Shown: positions 9,343 to 17,776 of the stretch, in pieces
How the letters are laid out: every line of letters begins with the position of its first letter
Numbering within the stretch: the first letter of the stretch is position 1
DNA from: Acidobacteriota bacterium
GTDB lineage: Bacteria > Acidobacteriota > Vicinamibacteria > Vicinamibacterales > CAVVIG01
Reading direction: 5' to 3'
NCBI GenBank assembly: GCA_028876655.1
Contig: JAGWRA010000100.1
Span: 1 to 48,188, forward strand
DNA length: 48,188 nt
Translations under genes and position numbers: made by a program
The notes under the pieces: generated by a model
Told to the model about the DNA's origin: nothing
The model's database searches: none
Seen by the model: only the letters and a program-made list of their open reading frames with translations

Positions 9343-10530
9343 ATGCGCATCCTGCACGTCACCCCGTACTTCGCGCCGGCCTTCGCCTACGGCGGGCCGC
9401 CGCGCAGCATCTTCGGGCTGTGCCGCGCGCTGCAGCAGAACGGTGTCGAGGTGCGCGTCGTCTCGACGACGGCAGGCGGAGGCCACGAACTGCCCGCGTC
9501 GACGCAGGGCTTTGCGTCGTACGAGGGGATCCTCGTGCACTACGCGCCGCTGGCGTGGCCCCGGTGGTACTTCCACGCATCGATCGGGCCGGTCCTCGAC
9601 GAAGGGCTCGCCTGGTGCGACCTGTGCCACGTGCACGGTGTCTGGAACGTTCCCGAGTGGACCGCGGTGCGCCACGCCGCGCGCGCGGGCGTGCCGTACG
9701 TGCTCTCGCCACGCGGGATGCTCGAGCCGGAGGCGCTGCGGCGCGGCCGCCTGCGCAAGCAGATCGCCTGGCAGCTGCTCGAGCGGCAGGCGCTCCGTAA
9801 AGCCGCCCTCCTGCACGCCACGTCCGAGCGCGAGGCCGACACGCTGCGCCAGCTGGACCCGGGCGCCGACGTGGCGATGGTGCCCAACGGCGTCGAGACC
9901 GACCTCGCCGCGGGAGCCGTGCCGGGAGCATTCCGGCGGCGGCACGGTCTGGAGGCGGGACAGCCGCTCGTCGTGTTCCTGGGGCGCCTGCACCCGATCA
10001 AGCGGCTCGATCTCCTTGCGGCAGCCTTCGCGCAAGTACACGCACGCCAGCCCGGCGCGCGGCTGATCGTGGCCGGGCGCGACGAGCAGGGCTACCGCCG
10101 CGTGATCGAACCCGCGTTCGCCGCGGGCGGGGAGGCGGTGCGCTGGACGGGGGATCTCGACGCCTCTCAGAAGTGGGAGCTGCTGGCCGACGCCAGCGTG
10201 CTCGTCTGCTGCTCCGACTCGGAGAGCTTCGGGCTGAGCGTCGCCGAGGCGATGGCGGCCGCCGTGCCGGTCGTCGTCACCCGGACCTGCCCTTGGCCCG
10301 ATCTGGAGCAGTGGGGCTGCGGACGCTGGGTGGCGCAGACGCCAGGCGCGATGGCGGATGCATTGCTGGATCTGCTCGAGGAACCCGCCCGGGCCCGGCG
10401 CATGGGAGCCCTGGGGCAGGCCGTCGCCCGCAGGCTGTTTTCGTGGAACGTGATAGCCGACGCCATGATCGCCGCCTACGACCGCGTGCTCTCCGGAGGG
10501 CGGACGCGGCGGCCGTCCCTGGCCTCATGA
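9343..10530 (+). CDS. Family 4 glycosyltransferase
   Basis: ATG 9343 opens a 395-residue product, MRILHVTPYFAPAFAYGGPPRS, a textbook GT4 N-terminus with the YGGPPRSI acceptor-side loop. The second domain begins VVFLGRLHPIKRLDLL, and the E-x7-E motif is ESFGLSVAEAMAAAVPVVV. The protein resembles GT4 enzymes that add mannose-, glucose- or fucose-type sugars, but the donor is not predictable. A longer in-frame opening upstream is a shadow of the preceding membrane gene. The stop overlaps the next methyltransferase start by four bases. Confidence 0.9.
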   Translation: MRILHVTPYFAPAFAYGGPPRSIFGLCRALQQNGVEVRVVSTTAGGGHELPASTQGFASYEGILVHYAPLAWPRWYFHASIGPVLDEGLAWCDLCHVHGVWNVPEWTAVRHAARAGVPYVLSPRGMLEPEALRRGRLRKQIAWQLLERQALRKAALLHATSEREADTLRQLDPGADVAMVPNGVETDLAAGAVPGAFRRRHGLEAGQPLVVFLGRLHPIKRLDLLAAAFAQVHARQPGARLIVAGRDEQGYRRVIEPAFAAGGEAVRWTGDLDASQKWELLADASVLVCCSDSESFGLSVAEAMAAAVPVVVTRTCPWPDLEQWGCGRWVAQTPGAMADALLDLLEEPARARRMGALGQAVARRLFSWNVIADAMIAAYDRVLSGGRTRRPSLAS

Positions 10531-11123
10531 CGCTGCCCGGGGGAAGCGCGATGCACTGGCTCGGGCATCGTCTCGGGCTGGCCCGGGCGCGAACGCAGAC
10601 GACCGAAGCCGAGCGCCGGTGCCTGGCGCAGCATGCGCGCGGCCGGCGCAGCCTCGTCGAAATCGGCGTGATGCACGGCGTCGGCACGCGCCTGCTCCGG
10701 GAGGTCATGCACCCGGACGGGACGCTCGCGGCCATCGATCCCTTTCCGCCCGGACGTCTGGGCATCAGCTTCGAGCGTCTGGTCGCACGGCGGGAAGCGG
10801 CGCAGGTGCCGCGCGGCCGTGTGATCTTCGACCGGCGCCCGAGCCGCGACGTGGCTGCAGGATGGACGGCCCCCGTCGACTTCCTGTTCATCGACGGGGA
10901 CCACAGCCGGGCGGGCATCGAGGCGGACTGGCAGGGCTGGCGCCGCTTCATTCCGGTGGGCGGCCTCATCGCGCTGCACGATAGTCGCGCGGTCCCGGGG
11001 CACCCGGTGCTCGACAGCGTCCGGTACACGGAGGAGGTCATCCTGCCGGACCCGGCGTTCACGGTCGTCGATGCGGTTGACAGCCTGACGATGCTCCAGC
11101 GGGTCGCGCCGGACCGTCCATGA
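10527..11123 (+). CDS. Class I SAM methyltransferase (paralogue 1)
   Basis: The product is a 198-residue Methyltransf_24-like protein. SLVEIGVMHGVGTRLLREVM occupies the usual SAM loop, and DFLFIDGDHSRAGIEADW is the family's acidic motif, followed by GGLIALHDSR. ATG 10527 gives an ATGA overlap. ATG 10551 is an alternative start with a stronger purine-rich site (GGGGGAAG) just upstream and better N-terminal alignment with the paralogue. It is very similar to the protein encoded at 13343-13951 through TQTTEAER, DFLFIDGDHS and VLDSVRYTxEVIL. The likely role is O-methylation of the glycan. The GxGxG loop is somewhat divergent (GVMHGVG). Confidence 0.83.
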   Translation: MTLPGGSAMHWLGHRLGLARARTQTTEAERRCLAQHARGRRSLVEIGVMHGVGTRLLREVMHPDGTLAAIDPFPPGRLGISFERLVARREAAQVPRGRVIFDRRPSRDVAAGWTAPVDFLFIDGDHSRAGIEADWQGWRRFIPVGGLIALHDSRAVPGHPVLDSVRYTEEVILPDPAFTVVDAVDSLTMLQRVAPDRP

Positions 11124-12307
11124 GCCAGCCCCGGGTAACGCCGTCCCCGAGCGATCCTGCGATCCTGCTGCTGACGCCCGACCTGCACGGCGCCGACGGC
11201 GTGTCGTGCGTGGCGCGCCAGCTCGCGCGGGCCGTGCACGCCGCTTCCTCCGGTCCGCCACCCGAGATCTGGGTTTACGCCGATGAGGCTCGCCACGATC
11301 TCGTGGAGGCCGAGGTTCCCGGGACCGTGCGGTCGGCGGCGGGGCGGCGCGGGCGGCTCGTGCGCTGGGCGCTCGTGCGCGCGACGTCGCGCTGCCGCCG
11401 CCTGCTCGTGATCGTCGCGCACGCCCGCCTGGCACCCCTGGCGCTGCCGCTGGTCGCGCGCGGAGCACGTCTGGCGATCTACCTGCATGGCATCGAAGTC
11501 TGGCGCCCCTTGAGCCCCCTCGAGACGGCCACATTCCGGCGGGCGGCCGTGCTGCTGGCGAACTCGCGGCATACGGTCGACGGGTTCCGGATGGCGAATC
11601 CGGCGCTGGCCGGCGCCGCCATTGCGATCTGTCCGCCCGGCGTCAGTCCCATCGGCACGAGCGGATCGCGCCGGACGTCATCGGTGCCGACGGTCCTGAC
11701 GGTCGGTCGCCTGTGGGCGGAGGAGCGGTACAAGGGGCACGATCAGCTGTTCGACATCTGGCCGGCCGTCCGCCAGGCGGTTCCGGCCGCGCGGCTCGTG
11801 ATCGTCGGTGACGGCGACGACCGGCCGAGACTCGAGCGGCGCGCGGCCGCCGAGGGGCTGGGCGGGTCGGTCGAGTTCCTGGGCCGTGTGCCACGAGCCC
11901 GCCTGGAACAGGCGTATCGCGAGTGCGATCTGTTCGCCATGCCAAGCGCGCGCGAAGGATTCGGTCTGGTCTTCCTGGAAGCCATGTCAGCTGGCAAGCC
12001 GTGCATCGGTGGCACCGGCGGCGCCTCTGAGATCATCGTGGATGGGGACACCGGCTTCGTCGTGGATCCCGCCGATCGGGAAGCCCTGCGTGCGGCCCTG
12101 CTGCGGCTGCTCGGTGACCGCGACCTGCGCGAACGGATGGGATCGGCCGGAGCGCGCCGTGTAGCCGAATGCTTCACGCAGGCGCACGCGATGCGCCGGA
12201 TGGCCGGCGCGCTCGGCGGGCTGGTGTCCTCAGGTGCTGACGTCGAGGCCGGCAAGGGAGACGGAGAAGCGGCCCGCATCGGCGGCTGTCAGGGGGAGGA
12301 GCGGTGA
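11120..12307 (+). CDS. Family 4 glycosyltransferase
   Basis: ATG 11120 overlaps the preceding stop, giving 395 residues. The N-terminal domain contains ILLLTPDLHGADGVSCVARQ and the segment AIYLHGIEVWRPL. The second domain begins VLTVGRLWAEERYKGHDQL, and the E-x7-E motif is EGFGLVFLEAMSAGKPCIGG. The protein is a standard GT4 retaining glycosyltransferase that probably assembles the repeat unit on its lipid carrier. About 30 C-terminal residues rich in Gly/Glu/Asp are poorly conserved in style. The stop overlaps the GTG of the next gene. Confidence 0.9.
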   Translation: MSQPRVTPSPSDPAILLLTPDLHGADGVSCVARQLARAVHAASSGPPPEIWVYADEARHDLVEAEVPGTVRSAAGRRGRLVRWALVRATSRCRRLLVIVAHARLAPLALPLVARGARLAIYLHGIEVWRPLSPLETATFRRAAVLLANSRHTVDGFRMANPALAGAAIAICPPGVSPIGTSGSRRTSSVPTVLTVGRLWAEERYKGHDQLFDIWPAVRQAVPAARLVIVGDGDDRPRLERRAAAEGLGGSVEFLGRVPRARLEQAYRECDLFAMPSAREGFGLVFLEAMSAGKPCIGGTGGASEIIVDGDTGFVVDPADREALRAALLRLLGDRDLRERMGSAGARRVAECFTQAHAMRRMAGALGGLVSSGADVEAGKGDGEAARIGGCQGEER

Positions 12308-13311
12308 CGGCCGTGAACGGCACAGCTGAACGTGGCCGATCGCCTGCGCCGCTCGACAGCTGGCTGCTGGAGCGGCTGGCATGTCCGCGGGACCGGCAGC
12401 CGCTTCAGTGGCAGGACGGCATCCTGTGCTGTCCGAGCGGCCATCGGTACCCGGTCGTCGACGGGATACCAGTGATGTTGATCGAGGAGGCGCTGCCGAC
12501 GCATTTCATGGCCCGGTACTCCCTCGACCACCTGTCGGAGCTGATCGCCCGCCAGCCGCAATCCGACGACGACCTGCTGGACTTCGTCCGCGGGTCGCTC
12601 ACGGGAACGTGCGGCAACCTGTACCGTCACGCCAGGATTACGGCGGACCGTCTGCCGATTCCCGACATCCGCCTGCCGGACGTGGCCGGTGCGCCGCTGC
12701 TCGACGTCGGCTGCAACTGGGGGCGCTGGTGCGTCAGTGCGGCCCGTCGGGGGTACAGGGTCGTCGGAATCGATCCGTCGTTGCCGGCCGTTCTGGCCGC
12801 ACGCCGGGTCGCGGCGCGATCGGGATGCGCCGTCCACGTGATCGTGGGGGACGGACGTCACCTGCCGTTTCGCGACGGTACCTTCGACGTCGTCTTCTCG
12901 TACAGCGTGCTGCAGCATTTCTCGCCGGAAGACCTGCGCAGCTGCCTGGCCGACATCCGTCGCGTCCTCGTCCCCGGCGGTCAGGCACTCGTGCAGATGC
13001 CGAACCGCTTCGGCCTGCGCAACCTGCTGCAGCAGGTGCGCCGCGGCCTGCGACAGGCCCGGCAGTTCGAGGTCCGCTACTGGCGGCCCTCGCACCTGCA
13101 GCGGGTGTTCGAGCACGGCATCGGGCCCTCGACCCTGGAGACCGACGGTTTCTTCACGTTGAACGCGCAGCGCAGCGATCTCGATCTGCTGCCGATGGGG
13201 GCCGGCCTGGTGGTGCGCCTCTCGGAGTGGCTGCGGGCCGGGAGCGAGCGCCTGCCGTGGCTGCGGTCGCTGGCGGACAGCCTGTACGTGCGATCGTCGA
13301 AGGTCTCGTAA
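12304..13311 (+). CDS. Class I SAM methyltransferase with N-terminal Trm112-like segment
   Basis: GTG 12304 (GTGA overlap) gives 335 residues. An N-terminal zinc-ribbon-like segment (LACPRDRQPLQWQDGILCC, then PSGHRYPVVDGIPVM) resembles the Trm112/YcaR fold often fused to methyltransferases. The catalytic domain has LLDVGCNWGRWCVSAARRG (motif I) at about residues 136-154, GDGRHLPFRDGTFDVVFSYS, and RRVLVPGGQALVQMPN (Methyltransf_11 pattern). The usual GxGxG is changed to GCNWG, which is common in sugar methyltransferases. The context argues for modification of the surface glycan. A 31-base gap separates it from the next gene. Confidence 0.87.
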   Translation: MTAVNGTAERGRSPAPLDSWLLERLACPRDRQPLQWQDGILCCPSGHRYPVVDGIPVMLIEEALPTHFMARYSLDHLSELIARQPQSDDDLLDFVRGSLTGTCGNLYRHARITADRLPIPDIRLPDVAGAPLLDVGCNWGRWCVSAARRGYRVVGIDPSLPAVLAARRVAARSGCAVHVIVGDGRHLPFRDGTFDVVFSYSVLQHFSPEDLRSCLADIRRVLVPGGQALVQMPNRFGLRNLLQQVRRGLRQARQFEVRYWRPSHLQRVFEHGIGPSTLETDGFFTLNAQRSDLDLLPMGAGLVVRLSEWLRAGSERLPWLRSLADSLYVRSSKVS

Positions 13312-13342
13312 CGCGAGACCGGGGCGGGACTGGAGAACACGG

Positions 13343-13951
13343 ATGAGTACGTGGCGACGCGAGCCGGTGAAGTGGTTCGCCTACCGTCTCGGCCTGAAGG
13401 AGGCGCGGACGCAGACAACCGAGGCCGAGCGCGCCTGCCTGTCGCGTCACGCCCTCGGCCGCCGCAACGTCGTCGTCATCGGCGTCGCCTACGGCGTGTC
13501 GTCGCGCGTGTTGCGACGCGCCATGCACCGGGGCGGCACGCTGACCGGCATCGACACCCGACGGCCGGGGCCCGTGACCGAGAGCGTCGAGCGGCTGATC
13601 ATGCTGAAGGAAGTCGGCAAGGTGCCGTACGGCCACTTCGTGCTCGAGCAGCGGCCGAGCGCCGAGGTGGCCGCCGGCTGGACGACGCCGATCGACTTCC
13701 TCTTCATCGACGGCGATCACAGCTGGACCGGCATCGACACCGACTGGCGCAGCTGGAGCCCGCTCGTCGTCCGCGGCGGGCTCGTCGGCGTGCACGACAG
13801 CCGCGAGATGCCAGGCCGGCCCGTCCTCGACAGCGTCCGCTACACCCGCGAGGTGATCCTGCAGGACCCGGCCTTCACCGTGCTCGAAATGATCGACGGT
13901 CTGACGATCCTCGAACGGATCGCCGCCGTCCCGCCCGCCACACGCACGTGA
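13343..13951 (+). CDS. Class I SAM methyltransferase (paralogue 2)
   Basis: This 202-residue product is the second copy of the small Methyltransf_24-like enzyme encoded at 10527-11123. It shares YRLGLKEARTQTTEAER, DFLFIDGDHSWTGIDTDW, GGLVGVHDSRE and VLDSVRYTREVILQDPAF. It starts at ATG 13343, with GGAGAACACGG upstream as a possible ribosome site. Two paralogues in one operon suggest methylation of two positions or two different sugars. The GTGA overlap with the carbamoyltransferase gene indicates coupling of the two decorating enzymes. Confidence 0.84.
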   Translation: MSTWRREPVKWFAYRLGLKEARTQTTEAERACLSRHALGRRNVVVIGVAYGVSSRVLRRAMHRGGTLTGIDTRRPGPVTESVERLIMLKEVGKVPYGHFVLEQRPSAEVAAGWTTPIDFLFIDGDHSWTGIDTDWRSWSPLVVRGGLVGVHDSREMPGRPVLDSVRYTREVILQDPAFTVLEMIDGLTILERIAAVPPATRT

Positions 13952-15729
13952 ACATCCTCGGCCTCAACGCCTATCACGGCGACGTCTCCGCCGTGCTCGT
14001 CTGCGACGGCCGCCTCGTGGCGGCGGTCGAAGAAGAGCGGTTCGTCCGCATCAAGCACGTGGCCGGCTTTCCCGCCGAGGCGATCCACGCGTGCCTCCGG
14101 ATCGGCGGCCTTCCGGCGTCGGCCATCGATTGCTGGGCGGTGTCGCGCGACCCGCGCGCGCATCTCTGGCGGAAGGCGGCGTTCCTGCTGCGGCAGCGGC
14201 CGCACGGCCTGGCGGGGGACCGCGCGAGGAACCTCGTGCGGGTCCGAAACCTGCCGGGGCGTCTCGCCGGGGTCGTGGGGCTGGAGCCGGCCGACATCCG
14301 TCCGCGCCTCCGGTTCGTGGAGCACCATCCGGCGCACCTCGGCAGCGCGTTCTTCGTCAGCCCCTTCGAAGAGGCGGCCGTCTGCGCGATCGACGGCTTC
14401 GGCGACTTCGTCAGCACGTCGTGGGGCGTGGGCCGTGGCCCGTCGATCGACGGGATCGAGCGGGTGTTCTTCCCGCACTCGCTCGGGATGCTGTACCTGG
14501 CGGTCACGCAGTACCTCGGCTTCCCGCACTACGGTGACGAGTTCAAGGTGATGGGGCTGGCGCCGTACGGCGCGCCGGATTTCGCCGACCGCCTGCGGTC
14601 GGTCGTGTCGCTTCGGCCTGGCGGGCGCTTCACCCTCGACCTGCGCTTCTTCCGGCACGCCTCCGAAGGCGTGGCGATGACGTGGGAATCGGGCGCACCC
14701 ACGATCGGTCCCGTGTTCACCCCGGCGCTCGAGGCGCTGCTCGGTCCGGCCCGCCATCCCGACGATCCGCTGGAACCGCGACACGAGGCGATTGCCGCCT
14801 CGCTGCAGCGCGTCTTCGAGGAGGCGGTGTTCCACGTCCTGCGTCACGTCCGGCAGGCGACGGGGCAGCGGCGACTGTGCCTGGCCGGCGGCTGTGCGAT
14901 GAACAGTGTCGCCAACGGGAAGGTGCGCGAACAGACGGGATTCGACGAGCTGTTCCTGCAGCCGGCGGCCGGCGACAACGGCACGGCGCTGGGTGCCGCG
15001 TTCGACGCCTGGCACGCGGGCGGCGGCGCCCGCGGCTTCGTGATGGAGCATGGCTACTGGGGGCTCTCCTTTCCGGACGACGAGATCGAGCAGGCGATCC
15101 GGGAGGAGGCCGGGCGGCTGCAGGAGATGGGCTGCACGGTCCGGCGCGAGTCGGATCCCGGCGCGCTGTGCCGCGAGACGGCCTCGGCGCTCGCCGCCGG
15201 CCGCATCGTCGGCTGGTTCCAGGGGCGCATGGAGTGGGGCGCCCGCGCGCTCGGCAACCGCAGTATCCTGGCCGATCCGCGCCGCGCCGACATGCGCGAC
15301 ATCCTGAACGCGAAGATCAAGTTCCGCGAGAAGTTCCGCCCGTTCGCCCCGTCGATCCTCGTCGAGGCGGTCGATGAGTACTTCGAGGGGGCGGTCCCCG
15401 ATCCGTTCATGATGCAGGTGTACCCGATCCGGCCGGCGCAGCGCTCGCGCGTCCCCGCCGTCACGCACGTCGATGGATCGGGCCGGCTGCAGACGGTCAG
15501 CCGGACCTCGAACCCGCTCTACTGGCAGCTCATCAGCGCGTTCGCCGCGCAGACCGGCGTGCCGATGCTGCTGAACACGTCGTTCAACGAGAACGAGCCG
15601 ATCGTGCATCGACCGGCCGAAGCGCTCGACTGCTTCCTGCGGACCGGCCTCGACGTGCTCGTGCTCGGCTCGATGGTGCTCGAGAAGGCCGGCATCGGCG
15701 CTGCGGCCGCCCCCGGCCCGCCGGCATGA
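13948..15729 (+). CDS. NodU/CmcH-type carbamoyltransferase
   Basis: GTG 13948 (GTGA overlap) gives 593 residues, the usual size for this family. The N-terminal Kae1-like domain starts MNILGLNAYHGDVSAVLVCDG and has VEEERFVRIKH, HHPAHLGSAFF and AICAIDGFGDF-like strands; CLAGGCAMNSVANGK follows. The C-terminal Carbam_trans_C domain is clear from FQGRMEWGARALGNRSIL, KFREKFRPFAPSIL and LLNTSFNENEPIV. Family members use carbamoyl phosphate and ATP to carbamoylate a hydroxyl, as in Nod factors, antibiotics and polysaccharides. Here an O-carbamoyl decoration of the exopolysaccharide is likely. Confidence 0.92.
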   Translation: MNILGLNAYHGDVSAVLVCDGRLVAAVEEERFVRIKHVAGFPAEAIHACLRIGGLPASAIDCWAVSRDPRAHLWRKAAFLLRQRPHGLAGDRARNLVRVRNLPGRLAGVVGLEPADIRPRLRFVEHHPAHLGSAFFVSPFEEAAVCAIDGFGDFVSTSWGVGRGPSIDGIERVFFPHSLGMLYLAVTQYLGFPHYGDEFKVMGLAPYGAPDFADRLRSVVSLRPGGRFTLDLRFFRHASEGVAMTWESGAPTIGPVFTPALEALLGPARHPDDPLEPRHEAIAASLQRVFEEAVFHVLRHVRQATGQRRLCLAGGCAMNSVANGKVREQTGFDELFLQPAAGDNGTALGAAFDAWHAGGGARGFVMEHGYWGLSFPDDEIEQAIREEAGRLQEMGCTVRRESDPGALCRETASALAAGRIVGWFQGRMEWGARALGNRSILADPRRADMRDILNAKIKFREKFRPFAPSILVEAVDEYFEGAVPDPFMMQVYPIRPAQRSRVPAVTHVDGSGRLQTVSRTSNPLYWQLISAFAAQTGVPMLLNTSFNENEPIVHRPAEALDCFLRTGLDVLVLGSMVLEKAGIGAAAAPGPPA

Positions 15730-16946
15730 AGGTCTGCTTCTTCAACCGGTCGTACTGGCCGGACGTGGCCGCGACCGGACAGCTGCTGACCGAGCTGGCC
15801 GAGGATCTCGTCGCGCGCTTCGGCTGGGACGTGACGGTCGTGGCTGGACGCCCGCTGCGCGGCGGCACCGGCCGGCCCGGTCTCGCCGCGTTCGGCCGCG
15901 AAGAGCGCCACGGCGTCCGGATCTTCCGCGCGAACGGGACGACGCGGCCTCCGGCGCGGTTCGCCGGACGGGTGACGAACTACCTGAGCTATTTCGCGTC
16001 GGCCTGCCTCGCCGGCCTGCGCGTCCCGTCGCCCGACGTCGTCGTCGCGCTCACCGACCCGCCGATCATCGGTCTGGCCGCGCTGACGATGGCGCGGCTC
16101 CGCGGCGCGAAGTTCGTCTTCCTGTGCGAGGACGTGTTCCCCGAAGTGGCGGTGCTGCTCGAGGACTTCCGGAGCGGCGCCGTGAACCGGCTGCTCGACC
16201 GGCTGAATCGCCTGCTGCTCGCCCGGGCCGATGCGATCGTCGCGCTCGGCGAGCGCATGAAGCGGCGCCTGGTCGAGGAGAAGGGGGCCCGCCCCGATCG
16301 GATCACGGTGATCCACAACTGGGCCGACTGCCAGGCCATCGAGCCGCGGCCGAAGTCGGCGGCGTTCGCCGCCGCGCACGGCCTCGAGGGACGCTTCATC
16401 GTCATGCACTCCGGCAACGTCGGCCTCTCCCAGGCGCTCGATACGCTGCTGGACGCGGCGGCCCTGCTTCGCGACACGCCGGAGGCGATGGTCGTCATCG
16501 TCGGCGACGGGACGAAGCGGGCGGCGCTCGAGGCGCGGGCGGCGCGCGAGGGGCTGTCCAACGTGCGGTTCCTGCCGTACCAGCCGAAGGAGCAGCTCGC
16601 CGACTCGTTCTCGGCGGCCGACCTGTTCCTCGTCTCCCTGAAGGCCGGCCTCGAGGGCTACATCGTGCCGAGCAAGCTCTACGGCATCCTGGCCGCCGGC
16701 CGCCCTTTCATCGCTGCCGTAGATCCGAGCTGCGAGGTGGCCGTCATCGCGCGCGCCGACGATTGCGGTGTCGCGGTGGCGCCGCAGGATCCGGCCGCGC
16801 TGGCGGATGCCATCCGCGCGCTGGCCCGCGATCCGGCGCGCGTCGCCCGTCTCGGGGCCAACGCCAGGCGCGCGGGCCTGCGCTTCGATCGGCGGGTCGC
16901 CGTCCAGGCCTACGCCGATCTGTTTCGGACACTTGGACAGGAATGA
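15726..16946 (+). CDS. WbuB/WcaI-like family 4 glycosyltransferase
   Basis: ATG 15726 (ATGA overlap) gives 406 residues. The start, MKVCFFNRSYWPDVAATGQ, and the C-terminal EGYIVPSKLYGILAAGRP are characteristic of the WbuB/WcaI subgroup of GT4. The middle contains CEDVFPEVAVLLE and VIHNWADCQAIEPRPKS, then MHSGNVGLSQALDTLLDAA. Such enzymes often add fucosamine, fucose or related sugars early in O-antigen or colanic-type repeat assembly. It closes the tightly coupled run of genes. A 156-base gap with a hairpin follows before the initiating sugar transferase gene. Confidence 0.9.
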   Translation: MKVCFFNRSYWPDVAATGQLLTELAEDLVARFGWDVTVVAGRPLRGGTGRPGLAAFGREERHGVRIFRANGTTRPPARFAGRVTNYLSYFASACLAGLRVPSPDVVVALTDPPIIGLAALTMARLRGAKFVFLCEDVFPEVAVLLEDFRSGAVNRLLDRLNRLLLARADAIVALGERMKRRLVEEKGARPDRITVIHNWADCQAIEPRPKSAAFAAAHGLEGRFIVMHSGNVGLSQALDTLLDAAALLRDTPEAMVVIVGDGTKRAALEARAAREGLSNVRFLPYQPKEQLADSFSAADLFLVSLKAGLEGYIVPSKLYGILAAGRPFIAAVDPSCEVAVIARADDCGVAVAPQDPAALADAIRALARDPARVARLGANARRAGLRFDRRVAVQAYADLFRTLGQE

Positions 16947-17102
16947 AGCTGCTCGGCAGCACTGTCGCGGATCGCAGGATCCGGAGCGTCAGCGACGGCA
17001 GCGCATGGGGGTGCCGCCTTCGCGCCGAGGCGCTTCGGCGAGCCTCGCCGTAGCTCGCACGAGGGTTCCGCGAGCGGAGGCGGGGGGCCCCATGCGAACT
17101 GA
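16947..17102 (+). other. Intergenic stretch with TTCG-loop hairpin
   Basis: This is the first real gap in the polysaccharide operon. It has no convincing ORF. A hairpin pairs CGAGGC (17026-17031) with GCCTCG (17042-17047), enclosing an inner GC-TTCG-GC tetraloop and a two-base bulge. No T-tract follows, so it is more likely an mRNA processing, attenuation or REP-like element than a simple terminator. A purine-rich run (GGAGGCGGGGGG) near 17076-17088 could serve as part of the ribosome site for the next gene. Confidence 0.4.
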
Positions 17103-17738
17103 ATGATGCCAATCACCACCAAGCGCCTCTTTGATCTGGCCCTGTCCGGAGTCGGCCTCGTGCTGTCGTCACCGCTGTGGCTGCTCATCGCCCTGGCGGT
17201 GAAGCTGGAAGACGGCGGTCCGGTCTTCTTCAATCAGGAGCGGGTCGGATATCGCGGCCGGATCTTCCGGGCGCGCAAGTTCCGGTCGATGGTGCCAGAC
17301 GCCGAGGCGCGCAGCGGCCCCGTGCAGGCCACGGCCGGCGACCCGCGCGTGACCCGCGTCGGCCGGTGGTTGCGGGCGACGGCGATGGACGAGTTGCCGC
17401 AGCTGTGGAACATCTTCATCGGCGACATGAGCTTCGTCGGGCCACGTCCGCTCCGGCCCGGCGAGATCGAGACGGCTGGTGACGGGACGGTCATCCCGCT
17501 GTCGGCCATCCCGGGTTATGAGGCCCGCCACGCCGTCCGTCCAGGGCTGACGGGGCTGGCCCAGGTGTACGCCCCGCGCGACCTGCCGCGGGTCCGGAAG
17601 TTCCGGCTCGATCGGCTCTACGTCCGTCGGGCCGGGTTCTGGCTGGACCTGAAGCTGATTGCGCTGTCGTTCTGGATCACCGGCCTGGGTCGATGGGAGC
17701 ATGGCGACCGGAAGGTGCGGCGGCCCCGTGCCGTATAA
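17103..17738 (+). CDS. Polyprenyl-phosphate sugar-1-phosphate transferase (initiating)
   Basis: The 211-residue product starts at ATG 17103, or at the adjacent ATG 17106. It is the catalytic core of the bacterial sugar transferase family. It has an N-terminal re-entrant hydrophobic helix (KRLFDLALSGVGLVLSSPLW), then FNQERVGYRGRIFRARKFRSM, the catalytic Asp-Glu pair in AMDELPQLWN, and MSFVGPRPLRPGE. It transfers a sugar-1-phosphate from an NDP-sugar to undecaprenyl phosphate, the first step in assembly of the glycan. It is the short, PglC-like form without the extra N-terminal transmembrane domain of WcaJ. The stop codon overlaps a TATAAT box for the next operon. Confidence 0.92.
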   Translation: MMPITTKRLFDLALSGVGLVLSSPLWLLIALAVKLEDGGPVFFNQERVGYRGRIFRARKFRSMVPDAEARSGPVQATAGDPRVTRVGRWLRATAMDELPQLWNIFIGDMSFVGPRPLRPGEIETAGDGTVIPLSAIPGYEARHAVRPGLTGLAQVYAPRDLPRVRKFRLDRLYVRRAGFWLDLKLIALSFWITGLGRWEHGDRKVRRPRAV

Positions 17739-17739
17739 T
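17734..17739 (+). promoter_or_regulatory. Candidate -10 box (TATAAT) for the lasso locus
   Basis: A perfect TATAAT lies across the stop codon of the sugar transferase gene, in otherwise very GC-rich DNA. Initiation about 7 bases downstream would give a leader of about 30 bases before ATG 17777. No clear -35 hexamer was seen at the usual distance. Confidence 0.45.
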
Positions 17740-17776
17740 TGAAGGGCGCTCAGCACCTTTGCGTCTCACGACCGAC

